From the NCBI GenBank assembly GCA_964577055.1, contig CAZNWC010000006.1:111030-175029 (forward strand): DNA of 64,000 nt, written 5' to 3'. The notes under the pieces are model-generated. The model worked only from the letters and a program-made list of their open reading frames with translations, made no database searches and was not told where the DNA came from. Shown here in pieces: positions 42,491 through 51,522 of this stretch. How positions within the stretch are numbered: the stretch's first letter is position 1; the number at the start of each line of letters is the position of its first letter. The stretch is from PNNG01 sp964577055. Lineage in GTDB: Bacteria; Bacteroidota; Bacteroidia; UBA7662. A program made the translations under genes and the position numbers.

Positions 42491-43819
42491 ATGAAAAGAA
42501 CCCTTTTACTCCTTTCCCTGATGGCAGGGTTTGCAGGTGTAAGTCAGGCGCAACAAAACATCACGCCTGAATTGCTCGATCGCGGTATTCCCACCAACAT
42601 CGTGCGTGAGCCCAAGGCGGTGAAAAACAGCGCCCGTGTTGCCAACAATTTCAGCGCCCGCATCAGCCATACCGATGCGGTGGTGTTGGCTTACAGCGGT
42701 GGCAATCCCACCTCAGCTTTTGGCAACAGCAGCTTCATCGATTTTTATTGCGATACCCTCATGCGCGTTGATTTCAGCGGGCAGGTGTTGCGTACAGGCT
42801 TTAATGGTGTTGGCGGCATGTTAAATCCGTACCAATTGTTTTTTGATGAGCCGCTCCCATTGGCCACTGCTTATCGCCTCGACACCGTTTGGGTAGGAGG
42901 CATTTATACACGTGTTAAAAACAACAATGTGGGCGACACATTGAAGGTGCAAGTAGCCTTTGGTCCGAGCACCGCTTTGGGCAATGGCCCAACCAGTGGC
43001 GCTCCTTGGGTAGCTTTGCGCTTTAACACCACAGCTCCTGCGCCCATTGCAGGCCGTGCGGTGGTGGGTCAAATTTACAGTGGCAATCCCGCCCATGGTT
43101 TTGGCGGCAATCTCAGCGCGGCTGCGGTAACTGTCAATTATGTGCTTACACCCAACGATACCGATTCAAACAACCCCAATTATCCGTACATCCCCATTGT
43201 AATTCCCAATGGTGGTTTGCAGATTCCAGCCGGCAACTGGGTGGGAGTGAATGCCATGTTTAAAACGGGCAACCCTTACAGCGCTGGTGATTTGTATTGG
43301 ACCAACAACACTGCCGACACAGCCATCCACAATTCGTTCCGTCCGTTGGCATGGGTTGAGAGTGCTTCACCTGCTGCCCACGTATTCATGTTCGACTCAA
43401 CTGGTTTGAGCTACACCCTTACCCGTGTGGCCCGTTATGGTACAAATCCTGCCAGCTACTGGGCAAGTCCACGTACCGATCGCGGTTACTGGCTCGACTT
43501 CTCGATCAGTGCAACTTTGCCTGGCGCCAGCGTTCGTGGCATCGATGCCAACGTAGCCCGCATTGGCAATGTATATCCCAACCCGGTGAATGCTGGCAAC
43601 ACCATGGTATTGCCTGTTCAATTGATGCGCAACAGCCAGGTGAACTACAGCATCACCAATTTCCTCGGCCAGCAAGTGGCTGTTGAGCAATTGGGCCTGC
43701 TCACCGAAGGGGAACACCGCCTCGAAGTAGCCACTTCGCAGCTCAACGCCGGCATCTACTTCCTCAATGTGCAGGTAGATGGCGCCAGCCAAGCCGTTCG
43801 TTTTGTAGTGAACAAATAA
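42491..43819 (+). CDS. T9SS-secreted protein of unknown function (442 aa)
   Basis: ATG at 42491 gives the signal peptide LLLSLMAGFAGVSQAQ; a start 24 bases earlier adds a charged leader and is less likely. The C-terminal 75 residues are a T9SS sorting domain (NVYPNPVNAGNTMVL ... GQQVAVEQLGLLTEGEHRL). The centre is rich in Asn/Thr/Gly beta structure (GGNPTSAFGNSSFIDFYCD) with no motif I recognise. It is likely a surface or extracellular protein. Its sorting domain resembles that of the upstream neighbour only in the general family features. Confidence 0.78.
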   Translation: MKRTLLLLSLMAGFAGVSQAQQNITPELLDRGIPTNIVREPKAVKNSARVANNFSARISHTDAVVLAYSGGNPTSAFGNSSFIDFYCDTLMRVDFSGQVLRTGFNGVGGMLNPYQLFFDEPLPLATAYRLDTVWVGGIYTRVKNNNVGDTLKVQVAFGPSTALGNGPTSGAPWVALRFNTTAPAPIAGRAVVGQIYSGNPAHGFGGNLSAAAVTVNYVLTPNDTDSNNPNYPYIPIVIPNGGLQIPAGNWVGVNAMFKTGNPYSAGDLYWTNNTADTAIHNSFRPLAWVESASPAAHVFMFDSTGLSYTLTRVARYGTNPASYWASPRTDRGYWLDFSISATLPGASVRGIDANVARIGNVYPNPVNAGNTMVLPVQLMRNSQVNYSITNFLGQQVAVEQLGLLTEGEHRLEVATSQLNAGIYFLNVQVDGASQAVRFVVNK

Positions 43820-43841
43820 TTTTTCTCTTTTTAATTGTTGG

Positions 43842-43873
43842 GCCGGCATCCGCAAGGGTGCCGGCTTTTTTTT
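43842..43873 (+). terminator. Intrinsic terminator
   Basis: GCCGGCATCC-GCAA-GGGTGCCGGC followed by eight T, 22 bases after the stop. It shares the GCAA loop with the previous terminator. Confidence 0.92.
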
Positions 43874-44205
43874 AAGTTAAAAGTTAAAAGGTAAGAGTTA
43901 AAAGTTTGGCTGTCGCACCCCACCTTGCCCCGTGCTCCCAGCCCCTCGCTCCCCGCCGCCTCGTCTTTCATCTCGGTCCCTGAGCGTAGCCGAAGGGCCG
44001 CCTCCTTCCCCGCCTTTGCAAAACACCGAGGTCACGGAGGTCACAGAGATGGCCATTGGCCAAACGCCAAGCACCCTGCTCCCTGCACACCACCGCCTCG
44101 TCTTTCATCCCGGTCCCTGAGCGTAGCCGAAGGGCCGCCTCATTTCCTTGCCCCCCACCGCCTCCTTCCCCGCCCCCCGCCCCTTGCCCCTTTCCCCCCG
44201 CCCCT
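43874..44205. repeat. Intergenic repeat block upstream of murB
   Basis: No gene seen. It holds an AGTTAAA-type tract (43874-43910), then two copies of a cassette containing CTGAGCGTAGCCGAAGG (cores 43975-43999 and 44112-44136), both preceded by CGCCTCGTCTTTCATC, and a very C-rich tail. A third core lies downstream of murB at 45494-45518, so murB is bracketed by this repeat. Confidence 0.8.
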
Positions 44206-44213
44206 TATCTTTG
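44206..44213 (+). promoter_or_regulatory. -7 promoter element of murB
   Basis: TATCTTTG fits TAnnTTTG and is separated from the ATG by only four C, so the message may be leaderless. Confidence 0.6.
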
Positions 44214-44217
44214 CCCC

Positions 44218-45386
44218 ATGCAGCTCTTCAAAGACCACGACCTCCGTCACCTCAATAGCTTCGGCATTTCCGTAAAGTGCAAATACCTCATCGACATACA
44301 CGATGAAAACGNNNNNNNNNNNNNNNNNNNNNNNNNNNNNNNNNNNNNNNNNNNNNNNNNNNNNNNNNNNNNNNNNNNNNNNNNNNNNNNNNNNNNNNNN
44401 NNNNNNNNNNNAGCTTCGGCATTTCCGTAAAGTGCAAATACCTCATCGACATACACGATGAAAACGAATTGCCGCGCGCGGTCGACATGGCCGTGCACTT
44501 CGGCTTGCCTTACCTCATTTTGGGTGGGGGCAGCAATATGTTGTTCACGCGCGATTACGAAGGAACCATCATTCGCCTGTGCATCGAAGGCATTACCGCC
44601 GAAGAACAGGGCGATGAGGTGTTGGTCACCGCAGGAGCAGGAGTGGTATGGAACCATCTGGTGCAGCATTGTGTGGCCCAAGGCTGGGGAGGCATCGAAA
44701 ACCTGGCCTTAATTCCCGGCACGGTAGGGGCGTCACCCATCCAGAATATTGGGGCGTATGGGGTTGAACTCCAAGATGTGTTTGAATCATTGCGGGGCAT
44801 GCACGTTGACAAAGGTTTTCTCGAATTCGACAAAAAAGGCTGCCAATTCGGGTATCGTCAGAGCATATTTAAAGCCGAATTGCGCAACCGATTTATCGTG
44901 AGCTCGGTAACCCTGCGACTCAGCAAACAGCCCCAACTCAAGTTGCATTACGGGGCCATTGAAGAAGAGCTCAAACGCAGGGGCATCACCCAGCCGAGCA
45001 TAGCCGATGTGGCCGAAGTGGTGAGTAGCATCCGCGTAAGCAAACTGCCCGACCCAGCCACCATAGGCAACGCCGGCAGTTTCTTTAAAAACCCCGAAAT
45101 TCCCGAAGCCCAATTCCAGCGGGTAAAAATCGATTACCCCGAGCTGGTGGGTTATCCTGCCGGTGAAGGAGTGGTAAAAGTATCAGCCGCCTGGATGATT
45201 GAGTCGTGCGGTTGGAAAGGCAAGGTAGTCGGCAATACCGGCACCTATGCCAAACATGCCCTGGTGCTGGTCAACCACGGCGATGCCACAGGCAGCGAAA
45301 TCAGGGCCCTCGCCATGCAAATTCAACAAAGTGTTTTGGCCAAATTCGGCATTGCCATCGAGCCCGAAGTAAACATCATTGGCTAA
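44218..45386 (+). CDS. murB: UDP-N-acetylenolpyruvoylglucosamine reductase (interrupted by a false gap)
   Basis: Starts MQLFKDHDLRHLNSFGISVK at 44218, enters the N gap, and resumes after a 55-bp duplicate. Removing 155 bases joins both parts in one frame and gives 337 residues, the normal length of type I MurB. FAD-binding and active-site features are LGGGSNMLF, IPGTVGASPIQNIGAYG, YRQSIFK, GNAGSFFKNP (catalytic Ser) and the terminal Glu in EPEVNIIG. It reduces UDP-GlcNAc-enolpyruvate to UDP-MurNAc in peptidoglycan synthesis. No disruption is real. Confidence 0.95.
44312..44411. other. Assembly gap 2 (100 N), a false gap
   Basis: The 55 bases at 44257-44311 equal the 55 bases at 44412-44466. 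Collapsing the gap and one copy restores the murB frame, so nothing is missing. Confidence 0.95.
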
Positions 45387-45389
45387 CAC

Positions 45390-45560
45390 CGTGCCAACTA
45401 AGAACTAAGAGTTAAAAGTGAAAAGTTAAAAGTTAGCGTGCGCACTCCACCACGCCCCGTGCCCCTTGCGGCCACCGCCTCGTTTATCATCCCGGTCCCT
45501 GAGCGTAGCCGAAGGGCCGCATCCCACCATGCGCATCCAACCATGCGCATCGCACCACGC
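45390..45560. repeat. Intergenic repeats between murB and aspS
   Basis: AGTTAAA-type tract (about 45396-45437) followed by a CTGAGCGTAGCCGAAGG cassette (core 45494-45518) and two ACCATGCGCATC units. The two genes are convergent here, so no promoter is expected. Confidence 0.75.
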
Positions 45561-45576
45561 CTTGCCGCCTCGTCTA

Positions 45577-47358
45577 TCATCCTTCCGCATCCTTCCTTGA
45601 CCCGCCCGCCTGCAAATGCAACTCCTTCCACTGCACCGCATCAATCGGGCCCGGCGCGTCAATCATCACATCGCGGCCCGCATTGTTCTTCGGAAAGGCA
45701 ATAAAATCGCGGATGCTTTCACTTCCGCCAAACAAGGCACACAAACGGTCGAAACCAAAGGCAATGCCACCATGCGGAGGTGCCCCAAATTCAAAAGCAT
45801 TCAGCAAAAAGCCGAATTTTTCTTCGGCCTCTGCCGGCGAAAAGCCCAAAACCTCAAACATCTTGGCCTGTAAACCGCGGTCGTGGATACGGATAGAACC
45901 CCCGCCAATTTCATTGCCATTCAATACCATATCGTAGGCATTGGCCTTTACGCTGCCCGGGTCCGTCGCCAGTCGCGCCAAGTCTTCTGGTCGGGGTGAC
46001 GTAAACGGATGGTGCATGGCCAACCAACGACCCGCCTCAGCATCCCATTCGAGCAAAGGAAAATCGAGCACCCAAAGAGCTTTGTAGGCATCGGGCTGGC
46101 GCAAACCCAAACGGTTGCCCAACTCCAAACGCAATTCCGAGGCTGCTTTGAGGGTCAATGCCGTATCGCCGGCCAACACCAGCAATAAATCACCGGCTTG
46201 CATTCCCGCCAATTGGGCCCAGGCAGCCAGTTGCTCCTGCCCGTAAAATTTGTCAACGCTCGATTTATAACTGCCATCGGCCTCGGCACGCACCCAAACC
46301 ATGCCTTTCATGCCAATTTGCGGACGTTTTACCCATTCAGTCAACTCGTCGAGCTGTTTGCGGGTATACTCGGCGGCACCTGACACGGGCACGCCAATCA
46401 CAGCAGCCGCACTGTCGAATACCACAAAGTTGCTGCCCGAAGTAAGGTCGTTGCCGTAGCCTTTCAGATGTGCCAACTGCATGCCATACCGGATGTCGGG
46501 CTTGTCGTTGCCATACAAACGCATGGCATCATCGTACGACATGCGGATGATCTCGCCAATGTCGATGCCCTTTACTTCGTGAAACAAGCTGCGCACCATG
46601 CCTTCAAAGGTGCTGAGGATGTCCTCGCGCTCCACAAAGGCCATCTCACAGTCGATTTGGGTGAATTCGGGCTGTCGGTCGGCTCGCAAATCTTCGTCGC
46701 GGAAGCACTTCACAATCTGGAAATAACGGTCGAAACCGCCCACCATCAACAATTGCTTAAAGGTTTGGGGCGATTGCGGCAGGGCATAAAATTCACCGGC
46801 ATGCAAACGCGAGGGCACCACAAAATCACGTGCACCCTCGGGGGTGCTTTTGATCAATACGGGCGTTTCTACCTCCAAAAACCCTTGGGCATCGAGGTAG
46901 CGGCGCACGGCCTGGGCCATGCGGTGACGCAGTTCGAGTTTGGCGCGCACCGGATTGCGGCGCAAATCCAGGTAGCGGTATTGCATGCGGAGGTCGTCGC
47001 CTCCATCGGTTTCGTCTTCAATGAGGAAGGGTGGGAGTTTGGCCGCATTCAACAACTGCACTGCTTGCAGCTGAATCTCTACTTCTCCCGTGGCCATCTT
47101 GTCGTTTTTGGCGTAGCGTTCCACAACGGTGCCTGTGGCGCTGATCACAAATTCGCGTCCCAAGCGGCGCAGTTGCTCCATCAAAGCGGCATCGGTTTTG
47201 CCTTCTTCAGCCATCAGCTGCGTGATGCCGTAGCGGTCGCGCAAATCTACCCACAGCATGCCGCCCTTATCGCGCACTTTGCTCACCCATCCGCAAAGGG
47301 TGACTACTTTTCCGGCATCGGCAAGGCGCAATTGGCCACAGGTATGGGTACGCAACAT
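45577..47358 (-). CDS. aspS: Aspartyl-tRNA synthetase
   Basis: A 593-residue class IIb synthetase from ATG at 47358 (MLRTHTCGQLRLADAGKVV), the normal bacterial AspRS start; the frame is open further upstream but with no family similarity. It has the OB-fold anticodon domain (LCGWVSKVRDKGG), motif 2 in QIVKCFRDEDLRADRQPEF, the bacterial GAD insertion, and motif 3 in GIAFGFDRLCALFGG. The C-terminal 14 residues (LQAGGSRKDAEG) are a species-specific tail running into the repeat region. A TATTTTTG promoter lies 20 bases upstream. Confidence 0.95.
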   Translation of the reverse strand: MLRTHTCGQLRLADAGKVVTLCGWVSKVRDKGGMLWVDLRDRYGITQLMAEEGKTDAALMEQLRRLGREFVISATGTVVERYAKNDKMATGEVEIQLQAVQLLNAAKLPPFLIEDETDGGDDLRMQYRYLDLRRNPVRAKLELRHRMAQAVRRYLDAQGFLEVETPVLIKSTPEGARDFVVPSRLHAGEFYALPQSPQTFKQLLMVGGFDRYFQIVKCFRDEDLRADRQPEFTQIDCEMAFVEREDILSTFEGMVRSLFHEVKGIDIGEIIRMSYDDAMRLYGNDKPDIRYGMQLAHLKGYGNDLTSGSNFVVFDSAAAVIGVPVSGAAEYTRKQLDELTEWVKRPQIGMKGMVWVRAEADGSYKSSVDKFYGQEQLAAWAQLAGMQAGDLLLVLAGDTALTLKAASELRLELGNRLGLRQPDAYKALWVLDFPLLEWDAEAGRWLAMHHPFTSPRPEDLARLATDPGSVKANAYDMVLNGNEIGGGSIRIHDRGLQAKMFEVLGFSPAEAEEKFGFLLNAFEFGAPPHGGIAFGFDRLCALFGGSESIRDFIAFPKNNAGRDVMIDAPGPIDAVQWKELHLQAGGSRKDAEG

Positions 47359-47377
47359 GGGTAAATTTTTAGAAAGG

Positions 47378-47385
47378 CAAAAATA
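47378..47385 (-). promoter_or_regulatory. -7 promoter element of aspS
   Basis: Minus-strand TATTTTTG fits TAnnTTTG, 19 bases before the ATG. Confidence 0.55.
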
Positions 47386-47790
47386 GCGAATAATTGCTCG
47401 TTCCCCACTGCCGCCTTCCCGTGTGGGGAAGGGGTAATGCTTAATTTTTTGGGTGAAGTGACAATCCAAAACCCAACGCCTGCGTATATCCTTGTGTACT
47501 GACTACCGGATGTTTTCAATGGCCCTCATCAAAAGCAATGGCGTTCAACCAAAGGTCAATTCAAACTGTTTGGAGAGAAGTTTTGCCAATGTGCCAAGGC
47601 CTGGAGCACATGAAAACACCCGAAAATGGGGGCTTGTCTTGGGATGTTCATGCAAAAGGTAGCACCCAGCCAGCCACAATTTTGATGCGATAATCATAAA
47701 AAATGTTTTTTAATCTAAATTTTAGAGCGGTTATGAACAACAGATGGCACGGCACTGCTTATATTTACAACTTCCAAATCTCGTAAAAGC
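47386..47790. other. Intergenic region, no gene recognised
   Basis: About 400 bases between divergent aspS and the broken hypothetical gene. It becomes AT-rich toward its right end (TTTTTTAATCTAAATTTTAG near 47706), where a promoter for the next gene may lie. I see no RNA gene or clear repeat. Confidence 0.5.
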
Positions 47791-48197
47791 ATGAAGTTTT
47801 TTTCCTTGCTGCTTCTTTGGCTCGGTTGGATGGGATATCCGGCCCAGGCCCAAACCCATCTCAAGGCTTTCGACGCCCATCGGAACACCATGGTTGAGTT
47901 GGTTTTGCACGTTAACGGGACCTAGCGCATCAAAGATTGTTTTACGATGGCTCGGTATTGAACGATACAGGTAAATGGAGCCAGGAAGCAACTGAAATTG
48001 TGCTTTTTTCGCAAGAAAAAGTCAGCAGGGTGCACCCCTTCGAAAAATACAAAAAACACCTCAAACTCAAAGGCGACCGCATCAGCATCGACAAAGGCAC
48101 ATTCACTTTCAAAGCCCGTGGCAAGCGATCGGCAGCGAAATATTACGAATCCTTCAAATGGGTACAGCTTCCCGTTCAACATACCCCCACCCAATAG
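47791..48197 (+). pseudogene. Exported hypothetical protein with a frameshift
   Basis: From ATG at 47791 a signal peptide (LLLLWLGWMGYPAQAQ) and about 25 further residues are read, then TAG at 47923-47925 stops the frame. A second frame picks up at once with LAHQRLFYDGSVLNDTGKW and runs to the TAA at 48195-48197 (KYYESFKWVQLPV). Together they would make one protein of about 135 residues, so a single-base indel near 47915-47925 is likely. No family recognised. Either a young pseudogene or a sequence error. Confidence 0.6.
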
Positions 48198-48221
48198 CAA
48201 AAGCGCAGCCTTCCGCCGCCG

Positions 48222-48362
48222 CCAATTCGAATTTGTATTTTGCCATTTGCCATTGCTTCGCGTGCGTTGCGCCCCCTCGTCGCGCCCGTCGCGGTTAACA
48301 AGGCCGTAGGCCGCCGTTGCCGCCGGTAGGAATCCCGAATCTCGAATTCCGAATCCCAAATC
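48222..48362. repeat. Interspersed repeat A, copy 1
   Basis: A block of about 140 bases: AATTTG-type tract, GCCATTGCTTCGCGTGCG, repeated GTCGCG units ending GTCGCGGTT, then GCCGTAGGCC, GCCGCCGGTAGGAAT and runs of CCCGAAT. Copies lie at 49536-49642, 51336-51480 and 52811-52947, all in gaps between polysaccharide genes. This copy abuts the wbpE stop. Confidence 0.85.
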
Positions 48363-49466
48363 CTACTCCCGCCAGCCCTTCACCCCGGCCACAATGTAAT
48401 CAAGCACCTCTTGCGTCAACTCACTGTGCATGGGCAACGAAAACACCGTTTCGCACAAGGCCTCGGTAACGGGGTAATGCCCTGCTTGCTTGTACGCTTT
48501 CTGCTCGTGCAAGGGCACCGGATAATAAATCATGCTCGGAATGCCCAAAGCCGCCAAATGATCGCGCAACGCCTGCCGATCGAGACCCTTGGCCAGTTGC
48601 AAGGTGTATTGGTGAAACACATGGGTGCTGTTGGCAGCCACGGTAGGAGGGGTCAGCCAACTCACTTCGGCAAAGGCAGCGCTGTAATAATCGGCTGCCC
48701 AGCGCCGCGTCGCATTGTAACGGTCGAGATGCGGCAATTTGGCGTTCAACACCACGGCTTGCAGACTGTCGAGCCGCGAATTCACCCCAATTTCATCGTG
48801 GTAATACTGAACGCTTTGTCCGTGGTTGGCAATCATGCGGATTTTTTGGGCCAAAGCAGCATCCCGCGTAAAAATAGCACCGCCATCGCCGTAGCAACCC
48901 AGGTTTTTACTGGGGAAGAAGCTCGTACAACCAATGGTACCCATGGTGCCTGCCTTGGCCTGCGTTCCATCGGCAAAGGTATAGGTGGCGCCAATGGCCT
49001 GTGCGGTATCTTCAATCACATACAAATTGTGCTTTTTTGCCAAGGCCAGCAAAGGCTCCATGTCGGCGCACTGACCGAACAAATGCACGGGTACGATGGC
49101 TTTGGTACGCGGGGTGATGGCTTTTTCTACCATGTCTACCCGAATGTTGAAGGTATGCGGATCCACATCTACCAAAACAGGCTTCAATTGCAGCAAAGCA
49201 ATTACTTCGGCGGTGGCCACATAGGTAAAGTTGGCCGTAATCACTTCATCGCCCGGTTGCAAACCCAAAGCCATCATGGCAATTTGCAAGGCATCGGTAC
49301 CATTGGCACAGGGAATGACCTCAACACCGCCCAAATAAGTACTGAGGTGTTGTTGAAATTGCTTCACGGCCGGACCGTTGATGAAGGCCGCAGTTTGCAA
49401 CACTTCCTGGATACCTGCATCGATTACTGGCTTTAAATGTGCGTATTGGGTCTTCAAATCGACCAT
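48363..49466 (-). CDS. wbpE: DegT/DnrJ/EryC1/StrS aminotransferase, WbpE-like
   Basis: A PLP sugar aminotransferase of about 367 residues. The family start VDLKTQYAHLKPVIDAGI follows Met at 49466; an ATG 15 bases earlier is possible. The PLP lysine is in TSFFPSKNLGCYGDGGA. Other family stretches are CANGTDALQIAMMAL, FGQCADME and EDTAQAIGA. WbpE aminates UDP-2-acetamido-3-oxo-glucuronate to give the 3-amino sugar. The genes for the steps before and after (wbpA, wbpB, wbpD) lie just to the right on the opposite strand, which supports this over other StrS-type enzymes. Confidence 0.8.
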   Translation of the reverse strand: MVDLKTQYAHLKPVIDAGIQEVLQTAAFINGPAVKQFQQHLSTYLGGVEVIPCANGTDALQIAMMALGLQPGDEVITANFTYVATAEVIALLQLKPVLVDVDPHTFNIRVDMVEKAITPRTKAIVPVHLFGQCADMEPLLALAKKHNLYVIEDTAQAIGATYTFADGTQAKAGTMGTIGCTSFFPSKNLGCYGDGGAIFTRDAALAQKIRMIANHGQSVQYYHDEIGVNSRLDSLQAVVLNAKLPHLDRYNATRRWAADYYSAAFAEVSWLTPPTVAANSTHVFHQYTLQLAKGLDRQALRDHLAALGIPSMIYYPVPLHEQKAYKQAGHYPVTEALCETVFSLPMHSELTQEVLDYIVAGVKGWRE

Positions 49467-49535
49467 GTGTATGCCCTGCATATGCGTTTTTTTGCAAAGA
49501 TACACAGCCTTGCCTCCCCTTGTCGCCCCGCCATC

Positions 49536-49642
49536 TGAATTCGCAATTTGCAATTTGTAATTTGCGATTGCTTCGCGTCCGTCGCGCCCCCCGTCGCGTC
49601 CGTCGCGGTTAAATGATAGCGCCGCCAGGCGCCTTTAGCCGA
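49536..49642. repeat. Interspersed repeat A, copy 2
   Basis: The AATTTG tract and the GCTTCGCGTCCGTCGCG/GTCGCGGTT core are present. The right part differs (GCGCCGCCAGGCGCC) and is followed by a four-unit TTTGAAC heptamer array. Confidence 0.8.
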
Positions 49643-49652
49643 TGTTCAGGTT

Positions 49653-49680
49653 TTTGAACTTTGAACTTTGAACTTTGAAC
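49653..49680. repeat. Four-unit heptamer repeat (TTTGAAC)
   Basis: Four exact TTTGAAC units, the reverse complement of the GTTCAAA arrays at 25292 and 56330. Confidence 0.9.
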
Positions 49681-49702
49681 TTCTAATCCCGAATTTAGCC
49701 CC

Positions 49703-50287
49703 ATGCAAACCGCAACCTTTTTTGCCCATCCTACCGCCGTCATCGACCCCGGTTGTACCATCGGCGCCGGAACCAACATATGGCACTTCTGCCACCTCAT
49801 GACCGGTGCAGTGCTGGGCGAAAATTGTAACCTCGGCCAAAATGTATTCGTGGCCGCAGGCGTTCGCATCGGCAATGGTGTTAAAATCCAAAACAATGTG
49901 AGCCTCTATGCCGGACTCACCATCGAAGACGAGGTGTTTTTGGGCCCTTCTTGCGTATTTACCAATGTCATAAACCCCCGGTCGGCCGTCAATCGCCAAA
50001 ACGAATACCTGCCCACCCGCATTGGCAAAGGCGCCACCATCGGCGCCAATGCCACCCTCGTTTGCGGCAACGACATTGGCGCGTATGCTTTCATCGGAGC
50101 CGGGGCAGTGGTTACCAAACCGGTACCGCCCTATGCCTTGGTGGTGGGCAACCCTGCCCGACAAACGGGCTGGATGAGCCGTCATGGGCACAAATTGCAT
50201 TTCAACGCGCAGGGAGAAGCGGTTTGTGCCGTATCCCAACAGCGCTACCAATTGAAGCAAGGCGAAGTAGCGGAGGTAAGGGCATGA
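49703..50287 (+). CDS. wbpD: Hexapeptide-repeat N-acetyltransferase, WbpD-like
   Basis: A 194-residue left-handed beta-helix acyltransferase with repeats such as VIDPGCTIGAGTNIWHF, AVLGENCNLGQNVFVAAGV and GATIGANATLVCGNDIGAYA. In the WbpA-B-E-D pathway it acetylates the 3-amino group of UDP-GlcNAc(3N)A to give UDP-2,3-diacetamido-2,3-dideoxy-glucuronate. ATG lies 6 bases after GAATTTAG, a degenerate form of the promoter seen at murB. The stop overlaps the wbpB start by 4 bases. Confidence 0.83.
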   Translation: MQTATFFAHPTAVIDPGCTIGAGTNIWHFCHLMTGAVLGENCNLGQNVFVAAGVRIGNGVKIQNNVSLYAGLTIEDEVFLGPSCVFTNVINPRSAVNRQNEYLPTRIGKGATIGANATLVCGNDIGAYAFIGAGAVVTKPVPPYALVVGNPARQTGWMSRHGHKLHFNAQGEAVCAVSQQRYQLKQGEVAEVRA

Positions 50288-51333
50288 ACCCCATCCGATT
50301 TGTCATCATTGGCCATGGACACATTGGCAAACGCCATGCTGCCATGATCGAACGCCAACCCGAAACGGTATTGGTCGCCATTGTCGATCCCAAAATACCT
50401 ACCGATCCTACCCACTGCCCACATTTTACCAGCTGGGCCGACTTCCTGGCTGCACGCATTCCGGCCGATGTGGCGGTAGTGGCCACCCCCAACGGCTTGC
50501 ACGTGCCGCATGCCCAAGAGGCCCTGGCCGCAGGCATGCATGTGGTGGTCGAAAAGCCCATGGGACTAACGGCTGCTTCGGTGCAATCGCTCCTCAGCTT
50601 CGCCCAATCGCGCCAATTGCAACTCTTTCCGGTGATGCAAAACCGCTATTCGCCCCCCTCGCAATGGATCAAAAGCGTGGTGTCCGACGGTTTGCTCGGC
50701 GAAATATACCTCGTGCAACTCAATTGCTATTGGAACCGCGACGCCCGCTACTACTTGCCCCGCGGCTGGCATGGCGATCAACAACTCGATGGCGGGACCC
50801 TCTTCACCCAATTTTCGCACTTCCTCGACACCCTGTATTGGCTTTTGGGGAACATCAAAAATGTACAAGGAAGGGTGTACGACTTCAACCACGGGCAACT
50901 CACCGATTTTGAAGACAGCGGGCTTTTTACTTTCGAACTTGAAAGGGGAGGGGCCGGTAGCTTGCAATTCAGCACCTCGGTATACGATCAAAATTTTGAA
51001 AGCAGCATCACCCTGCTGGGCAGCAAAGGCACGGTGAAATTGGGCGGACAGTATATGGAAACGGTGAGTTACTGCCACATACAGGACTATGTGATGCCCG
51101 AACTGCCACCCACCAATCCGGGCAACGACTACGGTGCTTACAAAGGCTCCGCCGCCAACCACCAATACGTCATCCAAAACGTGGTGGATGTATTGCGCGG
51201 CCGCGCCCCCATCACCACTTCGCCCGAAGAAGGCCTGGCAGTGGTACAAATGATTGAACAGTTCTACATCGCCGCCGGCCATTCGGAATTCGGAATTCGA
51301 GATTCGGAATTGCTGCGCGCCCGTCGCGGTTAA
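50284..51333 (+). CDS. wbpB: Gfo/Idh/MocA oxidoreductase, WbpB-like
   Basis: A 349-residue NAD-dependent oxidoreductase: GHGHIGKRH near the N-terminus, VATPNGLHVPHAQEAL, the catalytic EKPMGL (Lys) and WHGDQQLDGGTLFTQFSHFL. WbpB oxidises UDP-GlcNAcA at C3 before amination by WbpE. ATG at 50284 is coupled to wbpD by a 4-base overlap. The last 16 residues (SEFGIRDSELLRARRG) and the stop are encoded by part of interspersed repeat A, so the natural C-terminus seems to have been replaced or extended by the repeat. Confidence 0.85.
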   Translation: MNPIRFVIIGHGHIGKRHAAMIERQPETVLVAIVDPKIPTDPTHCPHFTSWADFLAARIPADVAVVATPNGLHVPHAQEALAAGMHVVVEKPMGLTAASVQSLLSFAQSRQLQLFPVMQNRYSPPSQWIKSVVSDGLLGEIYLVQLNCYWNRDARYYLPRGWHGDQQLDGGTLFTQFSHFLDTLYWLLGNIKNVQGRVYDFNHGQLTDFEDSGLFTFELERGGAGSLQFSTSVYDQNFESSITLLGSKGTVKLGGQYMETVSYCHIQDYVMPELPPTNPGNDYGAYKGSAANHQYVIQNVVDVLRGRAPITTSPEEGLAVVQMIEQFYIAAGHSEFGIRDSELLRARRG

Positions 51334-51480
51334 GCAATCCGAATTTGCAATTTGTAATTTGCGAATTGCCATTGCTTCGCGTGCGTCGCGCTCCCTCGTC
51401 GCGCCCGTCGCGGTTCTAATGGCCGAAGGCCCCTCCACCGCCGGATGGCATCCCGAATCGCAAATTTCAAATCCCAAACA
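51284..51480. repeat. Interspersed repeat A, copy 3, overlapping the wbpB 3' end
   Basis: A partial unit (ATTCGGAATTCGAGATTCGG and CGCGCCCGTCGCGGTTAA) lies within the wbpB 3' end to 51333. A full unit with the GCTTCGCGTGCGTCGCG core and CACCGCCGGATGGCATCCC follows from 51336. Confidence 0.85.
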
Positions 51481-51522
51481 TACACCTTCAATAAAAATCC
51501 TCATTTTTGGACTTTCATCTCC

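Noticed and set aside
43874..45560. CRISPR or tandem array near murB
   Set aside because: The copies are few, unevenly spaced and interrupted by genes.
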